The notes below the pieces were generated by a model. It was not told where the DNA came from, did no database searches, and saw only the letters and a list, made by a program, of their open reading frames with translations. The position numbers and the translations under genes were made by a program. From an uncultured Woeseiaceae bacterium (GTDB taxonomy: Bacteria > Pseudomonadota > Gammaproteobacteria > Steroidobacterales > Woeseiaceae), in assembly GCA_905480215.1 (NCBI GenBank), contig CAJQPL010000034.1, positions 1-64,000 on the forward strand: a stretch of 64,000 nt of DNA, in the 5' to 3' direction. How positions within the stretch are numbered: position 1 is the first letter of the stretch; each line of letters starts with the position of its first letter. Shown in pieces: positions 45,197-54,319 of this stretch.

Positions 45197-46369
45197 GTGA
45201 GTTTAGCGATAATAGGCATTGCCGAAGTACCTACCAAACGTGATCCTGAGCGTACTCGCTGGGACATGCTGACAGAGGTTTGCATCGGTGCGATTCGTGA
45301 CGCCGGCGTTGATAAAGATGAAATTGAAGCCGTCATATCCGTGAACCCAATGGCACAACCGCAAATGGCGCTCGATATGGCGCTTGGTCGTGTTCCGGAA
45401 GTACTTGGACTAAAGGGCTGCAAAGACATCTGTGTTCTTAACGCAGGTGGAACGTCAACAACAAACTGTTTACGACTCGCGAAATATTTTCTTGAGAATG
45501 GCCAGGCGAAATTTGTGCTCATTCCTCACACCACCGTGCAGTCGGATATTCCGACTCAGGAATTGATCAATTTCTTTGCGACCGCGCCACTCGACATGCA
45601 GTGGGAGTATCCCTACGGCGTTACGTTTAACGGTGCGATGGGACTCATCACCAATCGCTACATGCATGACACCGGAGCTACCGCGGAAGAAATTGCTGCC
45701 GTAACCGTTTCGCTAAGAGCGTGGGGTGCTCTGGACCCGAATTCAATTTTCTATGGCAAGCCCGTAACGCTGGAACAGGTTATGGAATCGCGGATGATCA
45801 GCACGCCCTTACATGCGAAGGAGTGCAATCTTCTCGCCGACGGTGCCGGTGCAATGGTCGTTACCACACACGAGATCGCTCAGGAGTTAGGTAAATCAGC
45901 GGCCTATGAGCTTGGACATGGCGTCCGATTCACTGGCGCCACACCGGTGCTACGTAAAGATCCGTACTTTGTCGAGGCGTATCGCGAGTCCAGTCAGGAT
46001 GCATTGAAGCAAGCCAATCTGGGCATAAATGATATGGATCTTCGCCAGATATACGGCGCGTATCCGTTCACACAATGCAGTGCGCTCGAAGGTTACGGTG
46101 TTTGCGAGCCGGGTGAAGCCGCGAAAATCTGGGCCGAAGGTCGTTGTGGGCCAGGTGGCGACCTACCTTGTACGACAATGGGAGACGCGACCGGTCGAGG
46201 ACATACAGGCTCAGGCGTGAGCATGGCCTTCTATCTCGAGACAGTTCGGCAGTTAAGGGGCCAGGCCGGTGAACGCCAGGTAAGCGATTGCAATCATGCG
46301 TTGATTACAACCTCGGGTGGGTCAGTAATGAACACGGCGACGACAATCTTCGGGAGTGCACCGCGATGA
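45197..46369 (+). CDS. Thiolase-fold protein of the SCPx/Ltp2 type
   Basis: The 390-residue thiolase-fold protein begins at GTG 45197 behind AGGAGA. The site of the usual acylated Cys reads VLNAGGTSTTN, with no Cys. The HEAF box reads YGAYPF, with Tyr. A GHTGSG box is kept near the C-terminus. Loss of the Cys together with a partner DUF35 gene (4-base overlap) resembles the Ltp2-type retro-aldol lyases of sterol side-chain degradation. The reaction is therefore probably C-C cleavage rather than thiolysis. Confidence 0.85.
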   Translation: MSLAIIGIAEVPTKRDPERTRWDMLTEVCIGAIRDAGVDKDEIEAVISVNPMAQPQMALDMALGRVPEVLGLKGCKDICVLNAGGTSTTNCLRLAKYFLENGQAKFVLIPHTTVQSDIPTQELINFFATAPLDMQWEYPYGVTFNGAMGLITNRYMHDTGATAEEIAAVTVSLRAWGALDPNSIFYGKPVTLEQVMESRMISTPLHAKECNLLADGAGAMVVTTHEIAQELGKSAAYELGHGVRFTGATPVLRKDPYFVEAYRESSQDALKQANLGINDMDLRQIYGAYPFTQCSALEGYGVCEPGEAAKIWAEGRCGPGGDLPCTTMGDATGRGHTGSGVSMAFYLETVRQLRGQAGERQVSDCNHALITTSGGSVMNTATTIFGSAPR

Positions 46370-46776
46370 GTGACTACAAAAAGCCATTGCCGGTTGTACA
46401 GCCATATTCTCAGGCCTTCTGGGATGGTACAAAGCAAAACAAACTATTGATACAGACGTGTGGTGACTGCAAGGCGACGATCTTTTTCCCACGACAACAG
46501 TGTCCGGATTGTTGGTCTACCAATCTAGGTTGGATGGAAGCTAGAGGGACCGGAGAAATTTACGCCTTCTCCATCACCTACGAAGGTGTTGAAGCTGCAT
46601 TTGTAGAGGATTTACCTATTGTGCTCGCCTGGGTCGATCTTCCGGAAGGTATTCGCATGCAATCCAATATCATCGAGTGTGATCCGGACTCCATCGAGAT
46701 CGGCCAGCAGGTCGAAGTGGTCTATAAGAAGATCAATGACGATATTACCTTGCCATACTTCCGTCCGATTTCGTGA
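46366..46776 (+). CDS. DUF35 OB-fold/zinc-ribbon acyl-CoA binding protein
   Basis: The 136-residue protein has a four-cysteine zinc ribbon (CGDCKATIFFPRQQCPDCW) near 30-48, followed by an OB fold with the GTGEIYAFSITY stretch. DUF35 proteins bind CoA esters and partner SCPx-type thiolases or aldolases. ATG 46366 overlaps the thiolase stop as ATGA. An upstream in-frame start at 46288 lies inside the thiolase gene and is rejected. It is three bases before the MaoC gene. Confidence 0.92.
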   Translation: MSDYKKPLPVVQPYSQAFWDGTKQNKLLIQTCGDCKATIFFPRQQCPDCWSTNLGWMEARGTGEIYAFSITYEGVEAAFVEDLPIVLAWVDLPEGIRMQSNIIECDPDSIEIGQQVEVVYKKINDDITLPYFRPIS

Positions 46777-46779
46777 CCA

Positions 46780-47343
46780 ATGAGTGAAGCGTCGTGGGGG
46801 ATGTATGGCAGCTGGCAGGAAGCTGAGAATTTTCTCGGTAAGGTGATCGGCCAGGATGTTGCCGTTGATGCAGTCGAATTAGGTTCGATTCGCCGCTGGC
46901 TGGAACCCAAAGAATTCGCCTGTGAATTACACACCGATGCAACGGTCGCGAAGAGCGCCGGTTTTGATGATGTCGTGGCACCCAGCACAATGGTGTTTAC
47001 CTATGGCCTGCCTGCTTATTGGGCGCCCGGCGACGGACATGCGTCCATGGGCGACGAGCCGCGGCAAATTCCGATTCCGGTAATCTTTAATGTGCCAGCG
47101 CCGTGCACATTGAGCTTTGCATCGAATATTGATATGGAGTTTTTCGAGCCGATGACTGTCGGCGATGTAATCACCCGAACCAGTCGACTGAAGAGCATTG
47201 AGCACAAGGAGCTACGGGTTGGTAAAGGCGCATTCATGGCACAGGAAGACACGTATACTAACCAGCGAGGCGAGAATGTAGCGTTAGTCTTGCTGACTAT
47301 TTTTCGATTTACACCGCCTGAAAAGAGCCGTGACTCGGAATGA
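46780..47343 (+). CDS. MaoC-like hydratase, N-terminal (FAS1) type
   Basis: The 187-residue hot-dog protein is of the MaoC_dehydrat_N class. It opens with SWGMYGSWQEAENFLGKVIGQ and has ELHTDATVAKSAGF, then a strand-rich half with FFEPMTVGDVITRTSRL. It lacks the D-x5-H hydratase dyad. In comparable pairs this subunit binds the acyl tail and the partner does catalysis. The next gene overlaps it by 4 bases and has the dyad, so they probably form a heteromeric enoyl-CoA hydratase. Confidence 0.86.
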   Translation: MSEASWGMYGSWQEAENFLGKVIGQDVAVDAVELGSIRRWLEPKEFACELHTDATVAKSAGFDDVVAPSTMVFTYGLPAYWAPGDGHASMGDEPRQIPIPVIFNVPAPCTLSFASNIDMEFFEPMTVGDVITRTSRLKSIEHKELRVGKGAFMAQEDTYTNQRGENVALVLLTIFRFTPPEKSRDSE

Positions 47344-47768
47344 ATGCTAATACTCAGCGCAGCTTCGAATCGGTGTCGGTGGGTGACGAGTTATCGCCAA
47401 TCTCAATCCCGATAACACTACAAAGACTGGTTATGGAGGCAGGGGCAAACCGAGATTTCTCGTTGATTCACCACGACCGGGATGTGGCGAGATCAACAGG
47501 CGCTGCTGACGCCTACATGAACACCTTCTTTATTTCCGGCATGTTCGAGCGATTGTTGCGCGAATGGATGGGTTACACTGGCCGCTTGAACAAGATCACC
47601 AATCTGCGGATGAAGGTATTTAACGTGGTTGGCGATACGGTGACCTTTAACGGACGAGTATCTGAGCTACTCGCCGCTGAGCAGCAGGTAGTTCTGGACC
47701 TTTGGAGTGCATCCGAACAAGGAACGACCGTAACGGCACAAGCCACGGTGACGCTGACGACGGTATAA
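47340..47768 (+). CDS. MaoC-like enoyl-CoA hydratase
   Basis: The 142-residue hot-dog hydratase has the catalytic motif in AGANRDFSLIHHD (Asp then His five residues later, followed by Asp). It would hydrate a trans-2-enoyl-CoA made by the acyl-CoA dehydrogenase encoded upstream. The overlap with the non-catalytic MaoC gene supports a heterodimer. It is ten bases before livH. Confidence 0.88.
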   Translation: MNANTQRSFESVSVGDELSPISIPITLQRLVMEAGANRDFSLIHHDRDVARSTGAADAYMNTFFISGMFERLLREWMGYTGRLNKITNLRMKVFNVVGDTVTFNGRVSELLAAEQQVVLDLWSASEQGTTVTAQATVTLTTV

Positions 47769-47778
47769 TCGCGCAGTT

Positions 47779-48654
47779 ATGACCTCGGAAATTCTTCAGC
47801 TTCTCATTAGCGGCATCTCGCAAGGCTGTCTCTATGGCCTCGTCGCGCTTGGCTTTGTCTTGATCTACAAAGCGACGGAGATGGTGAATTTCGCGCAGGG
47901 TGAGCTAATGATGCTCGGTGCGTTTGTTGCCTATACCTTTCTGGATATTCTGCAATGGCCTTTCTATTGGGCTGTTTTGGCGACCATCTTCGTAATGGCT
48001 GTTTTCGGCGTTGTGATCGAACGCGTATTCATGCGTCGCATGATCGGCGAGCCGCCGTTCGCGGCGCTTATGCTTACCATTGGTCTGGGTTTCTTGTTGC
48101 GCGCGGTGGCGGGCGCGATCTGGGGCAGTGATCCTCGCAGCATAACGACACCCTACGGCGGTGGTATTTTTTCGATCGGTGATGCTGTCCTGGGCTATGA
48201 AAATATTGCGATAGTGATCGGTACGGCGATCTTGTGTTTGCTGCTATATCTGTTTCTACGTTACACGAGAGTGGGTATCGCCATGCAGGCGGCATCGCAA
48301 AACCAACTGGCCGCTTATTACGTTGGTATTCCAGTCAAACGCGTATTTTCGCTAGTATGGGCAATATCAGCGATGATCGCAGCGGTTGCGGGCATCTTGA
48401 TCGCGCCGGTTTCACTGGTTGATCCGCAACTGGGATTCATAGGTGTGAAAGCGTTTGCTGCCGCCATTGTTGGCGGATTCGGTAGTTTGCCTGGAGCGAT
48501 TATCGGTGGCCTTATCGTCGGTGTTGCAGAGCAGTTTGCCGGACTGTATCTGCCGCCGGGTTTTGCCGACACCTCGGCCTACGTGATTTTGCTGCTGGTG
48601 TTGATCGCACGCCCCGAAGGGCTTTTTTCTACCATGCAAAAGAAGAAGGTCTAG
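47779..48654 (+). CDS. livH: Branched-chain-type ABC transporter permease LivH
   Basis: The 291-residue inner-membrane permease has eight or so helices. It shows GISQGCLYGLVALGFVLIY at the start and NFAQGELMMLGAF, which are LivH signatures. GGFGSLPGAIIGGLIVG lies near the end. It pairs with LivM. Because the operon also encodes an acyl-CoA ligase and beta-oxidation enzymes, the cargo may be an organic acid rather than leucine-type amino acids. Confidence 0.93.
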   Translation: MTSEILQLLISGISQGCLYGLVALGFVLIYKATEMVNFAQGELMMLGAFVAYTFLDILQWPFYWAVLATIFVMAVFGVVIERVFMRRMIGEPPFAALMLTIGLGFLLRAVAGAIWGSDPRSITTPYGGGIFSIGDAVLGYENIAIVIGTAILCLLLYLFLRYTRVGIAMQAASQNQLAAYYVGIPVKRVFSLVWAISAMIAAVAGILIAPVSLVDPQLGFIGVKAFAAAIVGGFGSLPGAIIGGLIVGVAEQFAGLYLPPGFADTSAYVILLLVLIARPEGLFSTMQKKKV

Positions 48655-48657
48655 CTA

Positions 48658-49734
48658 GTGCGCTTTATATTCAAAACGCAATATGAGCAGGACATCAGCT
48701 TGCTCAAGCACCGCGGGCAATTGTTCTGGTATGGCCTTTTACTCGCTGTACTGATTGCCGCACCGCTGTTTCTCGACCGTTTTTATCTCGGCGAAATATC
48801 CTTTGTTTTTATTTACGCCATTGCCGGACTCGGGTTGATGTTATTAACCGGGTTTACCGGTCAGGTAAGCCTGGGTCATGCGGCATTTCTCGCAATCGGC
48901 GCTTATGCACACGCCTATATGCTGTCCAAGGGGCTCGCGTTTGTCGTCGCGTTGCCGACTGCGATGATACTAACCGGCATCGTTGGCGCAATTGTCGCTA
49001 TACCGGCATTGCGATTGGTCGGTATCTATCTTGCGATAGCAACACTCGCGTTCTTGATCATCGTTGAGCAAATCATCATTCGCTGGGTGAGTGTGACTGG
49101 CGGCGGGCGCGGCATGCTAGTACCCCCAGTGGAAATATTTGGCCTGGCGGTTGCGACACCCGGACGTTTTTTCTATCTGTGTCTGGCGCTGCTGATTGTT
49201 GCACTGATATTTGTGATGAATCTTCTTCGTGCGCCAAGTGGCAGAGCTATGATCGCGGTTCGTGATTCGGAAATTGCCGCTCGCAGTATGGGTATCAATC
49301 TTGCTAAAACGAAAGCCACCTCTTTCGGTATTTCTGCAGCGTTGACGGGGCTCGCAGGCGCCTTAATGGCACACCATACGGGGTATATTTCACCAGAAGC
49401 GTTCACGCTGACGATCTCAATTCAGTTGCTATTACTGATTGTTGTCGGTGGGCTAGGCTCAATTCATGGCGCGATTCTCGGTGCTATTTTTGTTGGCTTC
49501 CTGCCGCAAGGAATCGCATTACTTCGGGATACTCTGCCGCCGGCGATCGGTGAAGTTCCGGGTCTCGAGCCCGGTGTTTTCGGCTTGATACTGATTCTCT
49601 TCTTGTTGTTCGAGCCGCACGGTATTTACGGACAGTGGTTAAAGGTCCGACAGTTTTTCTCAGAGTTCCCCTTATACCGCAGAGCAACAAACAAGCGACA
49701 AAAAACCTATCTTCGTACGGAGCGCGTGCGATGA
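48658..49734 (+). CDS. livM: Branched-chain-type ABC transporter permease LivM
   Basis: The 358-residue permease with about ten helices has GLGLMLLTGFTGQVSLGHAAFLAIGAY, the LivM signature, and the coupling-helix region IAVRDSEIAARSMGIN. The start is GTG 48658 behind AAGAAGG. The final residues are basic. The stop overlaps livG as ATGA, so the ABC genes are translationally coupled. Confidence 0.93.
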   Translation: MRFIFKTQYEQDISLLKHRGQLFWYGLLLAVLIAAPLFLDRFYLGEISFVFIYAIAGLGLMLLTGFTGQVSLGHAAFLAIGAYAHAYMLSKGLAFVVALPTAMILTGIVGAIVAIPALRLVGIYLAIATLAFLIIVEQIIIRWVSVTGGGRGMLVPPVEIFGLAVATPGRFFYLCLALLIVALIFVMNLLRAPSGRAMIAVRDSEIAARSMGINLAKTKATSFGISAALTGLAGALMAHHTGYISPEAFTLTISIQLLLLIVVGGLGSIHGAILGAIFVGFLPQGIALLRDTLPPAIGEVPGLEPGVFGLILILFLLFEPHGIYGQWLKVRQFFSEFPLYRRATNKRQKTYLRTERVR

Positions 49735-50504
49735 GTTTCTTTAGGGCTTCAAATCTGTGCTTAAGTTTTGGCGGCATACGCGCCGTTCAGGATGTGAGTT
49801 TTGAGGTCGAAAAGGGCGAAGTGTTTAGCATTATTGGTCCCAATGGCGCGGGAAAAACCACTGTCTTCAATCTCATTTCCCAATTCTACGATCTTGACAG
49901 TGGCAGTTTGCATTTAGGCGAAACTGATCTTGGAAAACTTCAGGCACACGATGTTGCGAACGTCGGTATTGCGCGGACATTTCAGAACACCGAGCTATTC
50001 GAGCACGAGACGGTATTGCAGAATCTGCTAATTGGTTGTCACGTCAATCGTCGCAGCGGATTGTTTTCAGAGCTGCTGCACTTACCGGGGGCGCGTAAAC
50101 AAGAACTTGAGTTTCGACAAACCGTTGAGGATGTTATTGATCTGGTTGACTTGCAGGCTTATCGCTACCAATCAATTGGCAGCCTGTCATACGGTGTGCG
50201 AAAGATGGTCGAGATTGCTCGCGCGCTTTGCGTAAAACCCAGGTTGTTACTGCTCGATGAGCCCGCATCCGGTCTGAACCCGGAGGAGACCGACGACCTG
50301 TCGTTCTGGATTGAGGATATCAGTCAGGATCTTGGTATCACGGTGCTGATGGTCGAGCACGATATGAGTCTGGTGTCGCGCGTGTCGAACCGTGTGCTTG
50401 CGATGTCGGAAGGTAAGCTGATTACGATTGGCAATCCTGGCGAAGTGCAGCGACATCCAGAAGTGCTGGAAGCCTATCTGGGTCAGTCTGAGGACGCGGC
50501 ATGA
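49731..50504 (+). CDS. livG: ABC transporter ATP-binding protein LivG
   Basis: The 257-residue ATPase has Walker A IGPNGAGKTT, the signature SLSYGVRKMVEIARAL (a LSYG form) and Walker B LLLLDEPASGLNPEE. The H-loop is in MVEHDMSLVSRV. LivG-type features include GIARTFQNTELF. ATG 49731 is preferred over the longer frame that begins inside livM at 49635. The stop overlaps livF by 4 bases. Confidence 0.94.
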   Translation: MSFFRASNLCLSFGGIRAVQDVSFEVEKGEVFSIIGPNGAGKTTVFNLISQFYDLDSGSLHLGETDLGKLQAHDVANVGIARTFQNTELFEHETVLQNLLIGCHVNRRSGLFSELLHLPGARKQELEFRQTVEDVIDLVDLQAYRYQSIGSLSYGVRKMVEIARALCVKPRLLLLDEPASGLNPEETDDLSFWIEDISQDLGITVLMVEHDMSLVSRVSNRVLAMSEGKLITIGNPGEVQRHPEVLEAYLGQSEDAA

Positions 50505-51289
50505 GCGAAGGGATGGCAAATAGTACGCCGATGCTCGAGCTCAAGAATATCGAGACCTACTACGGTCCGATCATGGCGATTCGCGGCGTTTCTTTGCAAG
50601 TGTTCGAGGGGCAGGTTGTATCGATCTTGGGCGCGAACGGTGCTGGCAAGACAACGGTGTTGAAGACAATCAGTGGCGCGATTGATCCACAGAAGGGACA
50701 GGTGATTTTCGAAGGTAAGGAAATCCAGGCCTGGGACCCGGATCGAGTAGCGCGACTTGGCATTGCGCACGTTCCGGAAGGACGCGAAGTGTTTCCATTC
50801 CTGAACGTTGAGAAAAACCTGCTAATGGGTGCGTATACGAGAAAGGATAGTGGTGTTAAAGCGGACCTCGCCATGATCTATGATTATTTTCCGGTCCTGG
50901 CAGAGAAAAAAGAGCAGGCGGCCGGATTCCTGTCTGGCGGCCAACAACAAATGCTCGCTATCGGCCGAGCGTTGATGTTGCGGCCGAAGCTCATGTTGCT
51001 GGATGAACCGTCACTGGGTTTGTCACCGGCCTTAGTTGCTGAGATCGCCGCAATCATCGTGCGTTTGAGGCATGAGCAGGGCGTGACGATTGTCCTTGTA
51101 GAGCAAAATGCACGAATGGCACTGGATATAGGCGATTTCGGCTATGTCATGGAGTTGGGGCGGGTCGTTATGGAGGACACTTGCGAGCGGCTCAAGGAAT
51201 CAAGCGACGTACAGGAGTTTTACCTCGGCATGAAGGACGAGGGCGTGCGTGAAGTCCGGCGTTGGAAACAGAGAAAGACGTGGCGATAA
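50501..51289 (+). CDS. livF: ABC transporter ATP-binding protein LivF
   Basis: The 262-residue ATPase has Walker A GANGAGKTT, GIAHVPEGREVFPFL (typical of LivF), signature LSGGQQQMLAIGRAL and Walker B LMLLDEPSLGLSPALV. It completes the LivHMGF transporter. Its 3' end overlaps the start of the acyl-CoA ligase gene, which ties transport to activation. Confidence 0.94.
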   Translation: MSEGMANSTPMLELKNIETYYGPIMAIRGVSLQVFEGQVVSILGANGAGKTTVLKTISGAIDPQKGQVIFEGKEIQAWDPDRVARLGIAHVPEGREVFPFLNVEKNLLMGAYTRKDSGVKADLAMIYDYFPVLAEKKEQAAGFLSGGQQQMLAIGRALMLRPKLMLLDEPSLGLSPALVAEIAAIIVRLRHEQGVTIVLVEQNARMALDIGDFGYVMELGRVVMEDTCERLKESSDVQEFYLGMKDEGVREVRRWKQRKTWR

Positions 51290-53115
51290 GCGACGAAGAA
51301 ATTAAGACGCAGCTAATTGATGGTTGCGACACGGTCGCGAAACTGTTTCGTAAACGAGTTCGCGACTTGCAGGGTAAAGTCGCGTTGCGTGAAAAAGACT
51401 TTGGTATCTGGAATGAGTACAGCTGGACGGATTACGGCAAGCAAGTACGACTTTGCAGTCTCGGTCTCAAGGCATTGGGACTTAAGCGTGGGGACGTTTG
51501 TTCTGTTGCCTCCGAAGTTTGCCGAGAGTGGTTTTTCGTTGACCTCGGCATTGTCTGCGCCGGCGGCATCACCAACGGCGTGTATCCTACCGACGCGCCG
51601 AGTCAGGTTGAGTATTTGGTCAACGACAGTGATACGAAATTCTATTTCGCTGAAGATGAAGAACAGCTAGACAAAATATTACAAGTTCGTGATTCAACGC
51701 CTACCTTGAAGAAAGTTATTATTTTCGACATGGAAGGCCTGCGTAAGCTGGACGACGCAATGTGCATTAGTTTTGAGGATTTCCTGGAGCTCGGCAGGAA
51801 ATACCTGGCGGATCATCCCGACGAATGGGATGAGGACATCGACGCCTCGATGCCTGATGAACTGATCACTCTTACGTATACATCAGGAACAACGGGAAAA
51901 CCGAAAGGCGCGATGATCAGCCATCGCAATATGGTTTACATGAGCCGCAATCTTCAAGAAATCTACGGCATCGAAACCGACGACGACCAGCTCGCTTTTC
52001 TGCCGCTCGCACACATTGCGGGAAAGATGTTCTATACCTTCGCTGCGATGGAGTCGTGTTCAGTCGTCAACATCATCGAGAGTCTTGAGACGGTAAATCA
52101 GGATATGCAGGAGGTAGCACCGACAATTCACTTCGCGGTGCCGCGAGTTTGGGAAAAAATGTATTCGACGATTGTGATTAAACTCAAGGACGCCACTTGG
52201 TTCGGTCGCGTCGCCTATGAATGGGCCATTGGCATCGGAGAGCAAGCAGCTAACGCCCGTCTTAGCGGCAAGCGGTTATCGCCCTTCTTAAGGGTTTCGC
52301 ATGCTATTGCAGATAAGGCTGTGCTTAGGAATGTTCGTGTTTTGCTGGGTATCGATCGCGCTCGTTGGCTATCGACCGGGGCAGCGCCTATATCACCTGA
52401 TCTGATACGTTGGTTTTTTGCACTTGGTACGCCAATGTACGAGGCCTATGGGCAAACAGAGTGTACTGGGCTCGTTACGGCCAATACGCCGCAAGCGATA
52501 CGGATTGGAAGTGTTGGCAGCTGTTGCGACGGGGCAACGGTTCAGTTGTCGGATGCGAGGGAAATCATGATCCGCAGCCCGGGTGTGATATCCGGCTATT
52601 GGAAGCAGCCGGAGAAGACAGCTGAAACGATTCGTGATGGCTGGCTGTACACGGGTGATGTCGGCGAAATCGATGACGATGGCTTTGTATTTATTCGCGA
52701 TCGCATGAAGGACATTATTATTACTGCGGGCGGCAAGAACATTACGCCGAGTGAGATCGAAAACCAGCTCAAGTTCTCTCCGTTTATATCTGACGCAGTT
52801 GTTGTTGGAGACAAGCGGCCATACTTGACCTGTCTGGTGATGATTGACCATGAGAACGTCACCAAATTTGCGCAGGACAACAACGTGCCATTTACCAACT
52901 ACGCGAGTTTATGTCACTCGAGTGAAGTACAGGACTTGATTGGGGATATAATCGAGACCGTTAACAAGCAATTCGCGCGTGTTGAGACGGTGAAGAAATT
53001 TCGTTTGATAGATCAGTTACTTGATCCTGAAGATGATGAATTAACACCAACGATGAAACTTAAACGAAAAGTCGTAAACGAAAAGTACAGCGATATGATT
53101 GAGGAGATGTACTGA
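51280..53115 (+). CDS. AMP-forming long-chain acyl-CoA synthetase
   Basis: The roughly 611-residue adenylate-forming enzyme has the P-loop TLTYTSGTTGKPKGAMISH near 215 and YEAYGQTECTG. The GWLYTGDVGEIDDDGFVFI adenylation/CoA hinge region is followed by the KDIIITAGGKNITPSEIE block. Length and motifs fit the FadD15/ACSL group. It activates a carboxylic acid that the co-encoded ABC system probably imports. GTG 51280 is preferred. An in-frame TTG at 51262 is possible. Confidence 0.92.
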   Translation: MAISDEEIKTQLIDGCDTVAKLFRKRVRDLQGKVALREKDFGIWNEYSWTDYGKQVRLCSLGLKALGLKRGDVCSVASEVCREWFFVDLGIVCAGGITNGVYPTDAPSQVEYLVNDSDTKFYFAEDEEQLDKILQVRDSTPTLKKVIIFDMEGLRKLDDAMCISFEDFLELGRKYLADHPDEWDEDIDASMPDELITLTYTSGTTGKPKGAMISHRNMVYMSRNLQEIYGIETDDDQLAFLPLAHIAGKMFYTFAAMESCSVVNIIESLETVNQDMQEVAPTIHFAVPRVWEKMYSTIVIKLKDATWFGRVAYEWAIGIGEQAANARLSGKRLSPFLRVSHAIADKAVLRNVRVLLGIDRARWLSTGAAPISPDLIRWFFALGTPMYEAYGQTECTGLVTANTPQAIRIGSVGSCCDGATVQLSDAREIMIRSPGVISGYWKQPEKTAETIRDGWLYTGDVGEIDDDGFVFIRDRMKDIIITAGGKNITPSEIENQLKFSPFISDAVVVGDKRPYLTCLVMIDHENVTKFAQDNNVPFTNYASLCHSSEVQDLIGDIIETVNKQFARVETVKKFRLIDQLLDPEDDELTPTMKLKRKVVNEKYSDMIEEMY

Positions 53116-54317
53116 TGCGAAAGATGATGAGCAGTGTGATCGGCGGCTTCACTATTTTGTTGCTGAGTGCTTGCGGTTCGAAAGATGCTGCGGAATCAGA
53201 TAGCGGTGCGATGGCAGTTCAGGGTGTTACCGATACTGAGATACTTCTCGGCTCGCACACCGATTTATCGGGACCCACCGCGATTTGGGGTGTCGGTAGC
53301 ATTAATGGTGCTCGGATGCGCTTCGATGAGGTGAACGCGGCTGGTGGCATTCACGGGCGACAAATTCGTCTGATCGTAGAAGATCAGGGTTACCAGGTAC
53401 CGCGCGCAATTCAGGCGGCGAACAAGTTGCTGCATCGGGACAAGGTCTTCGCGATAATATTTGCCTTAGGCACGCAAATTAACAACACAGTGCTACCGAG
53501 CCAGATGGAAGCGGGTATCCCCAACTTTTTTCCGTATACGGGCGCTCGGTCGATGAACGAACCCTTTCATCGATTGCAGTTTACGCAACGCGGCGTTTAC
53601 TACGACGAGATCCGCGCCGGCTTTAGCTATTCTGTTTCGACACTAGGGAAAAAATCGCCCTGCGTCGTTTATCAGGATACCGACTATGGCTACGAAAACC
53701 ATGACGCTGTCATCGATCAGGCAGCAGAAATGAATATCGAGATCGTAGCGACAGCTGCTCATAAACCTACTGAAACAGAATTCACTGCAACGGTATTGCG
53801 ACTACGCAACGCCGGTTGCGATGTCGTATTCATGGGGACGGTGCATCGTGACACGGTGCTAATTCTGGAGGCAGCAAGAAAAATGGGCTGGGATAGCGTG
53901 TCATTTGTCGGCAACGATGTGACCTACGGTGATGTTGTTGCTCATTTGCAAAGTGGCGCATCAGAAGGCTTTTCAGCATTTGGCCATATCGCAGAATTGT
54001 ATCGTGACGATGACCTGAGTGACGAGGTTATTGCATGGTACGACCGTTACGCGGAACGCTTTGGCGAAAAACCGGTAGTTGCGGCGATCGAGGGTTACCG
54101 CGGCGCGGATATCTTCATTACTGCGCTTGAACGAGCGGGCAAGGAGCTGACGCACGATTCGTTAATCACAGCGATGGAGAGCATTACCGACTACGAAGAT
54201 ATGTTCGGTTACAAATTGTCGTTCGGACCCAACGATCACAAAGGTGTCAGCGAGTCGATATTGTCAGTTGTTGAGAACGGACGCTGGGTAACGAAAGCGG
54301 AGTCGGTTAGCTACTGA
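53115..54317 (+). CDS. Liv-type substrate-binding lipoprotein
   Basis: The 400-residue periplasmic-binding protein has a lipoprotein signal (GGFTILLLSAC, Cys at about 20) instead of a free signal peptide. It has GVTDTEILLGSHTDLSGPTAIWG, the usual LivJ-family beginning, and two lobes. Encoded right after the ligase with a one-base TGATG overlap, it completes the LivHMGF importer. The ligand is unknown. Confidence 0.9.
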   Translation: MRKMMSSVIGGFTILLLSACGSKDAAESDSGAMAVQGVTDTEILLGSHTDLSGPTAIWGVGSINGARMRFDEVNAAGGIHGRQIRLIVEDQGYQVPRAIQAANKLLHRDKVFAIIFALGTQINNTVLPSQMEAGIPNFFPYTGARSMNEPFHRLQFTQRGVYYDEIRAGFSYSVSTLGKKSPCVVYQDTDYGYENHDAVIDQAAEMNIEIVATAAHKPTETEFTATVLRLRNAGCDVVFMGTVHRDTVLILEAARKMGWDSVSFVGNDVTYGDVVAHLQSGASEGFSAFGHIAELYRDDDLSDEVIAWYDRYAERFGEKPVVAAIEGYRGADIFITALERAGKELTHDSLITAMESITDYEDMFGYKLSFGPNDHKGVSESILSVVENGRWVTKAESVSY

Positions 54318-54319
54318 TA

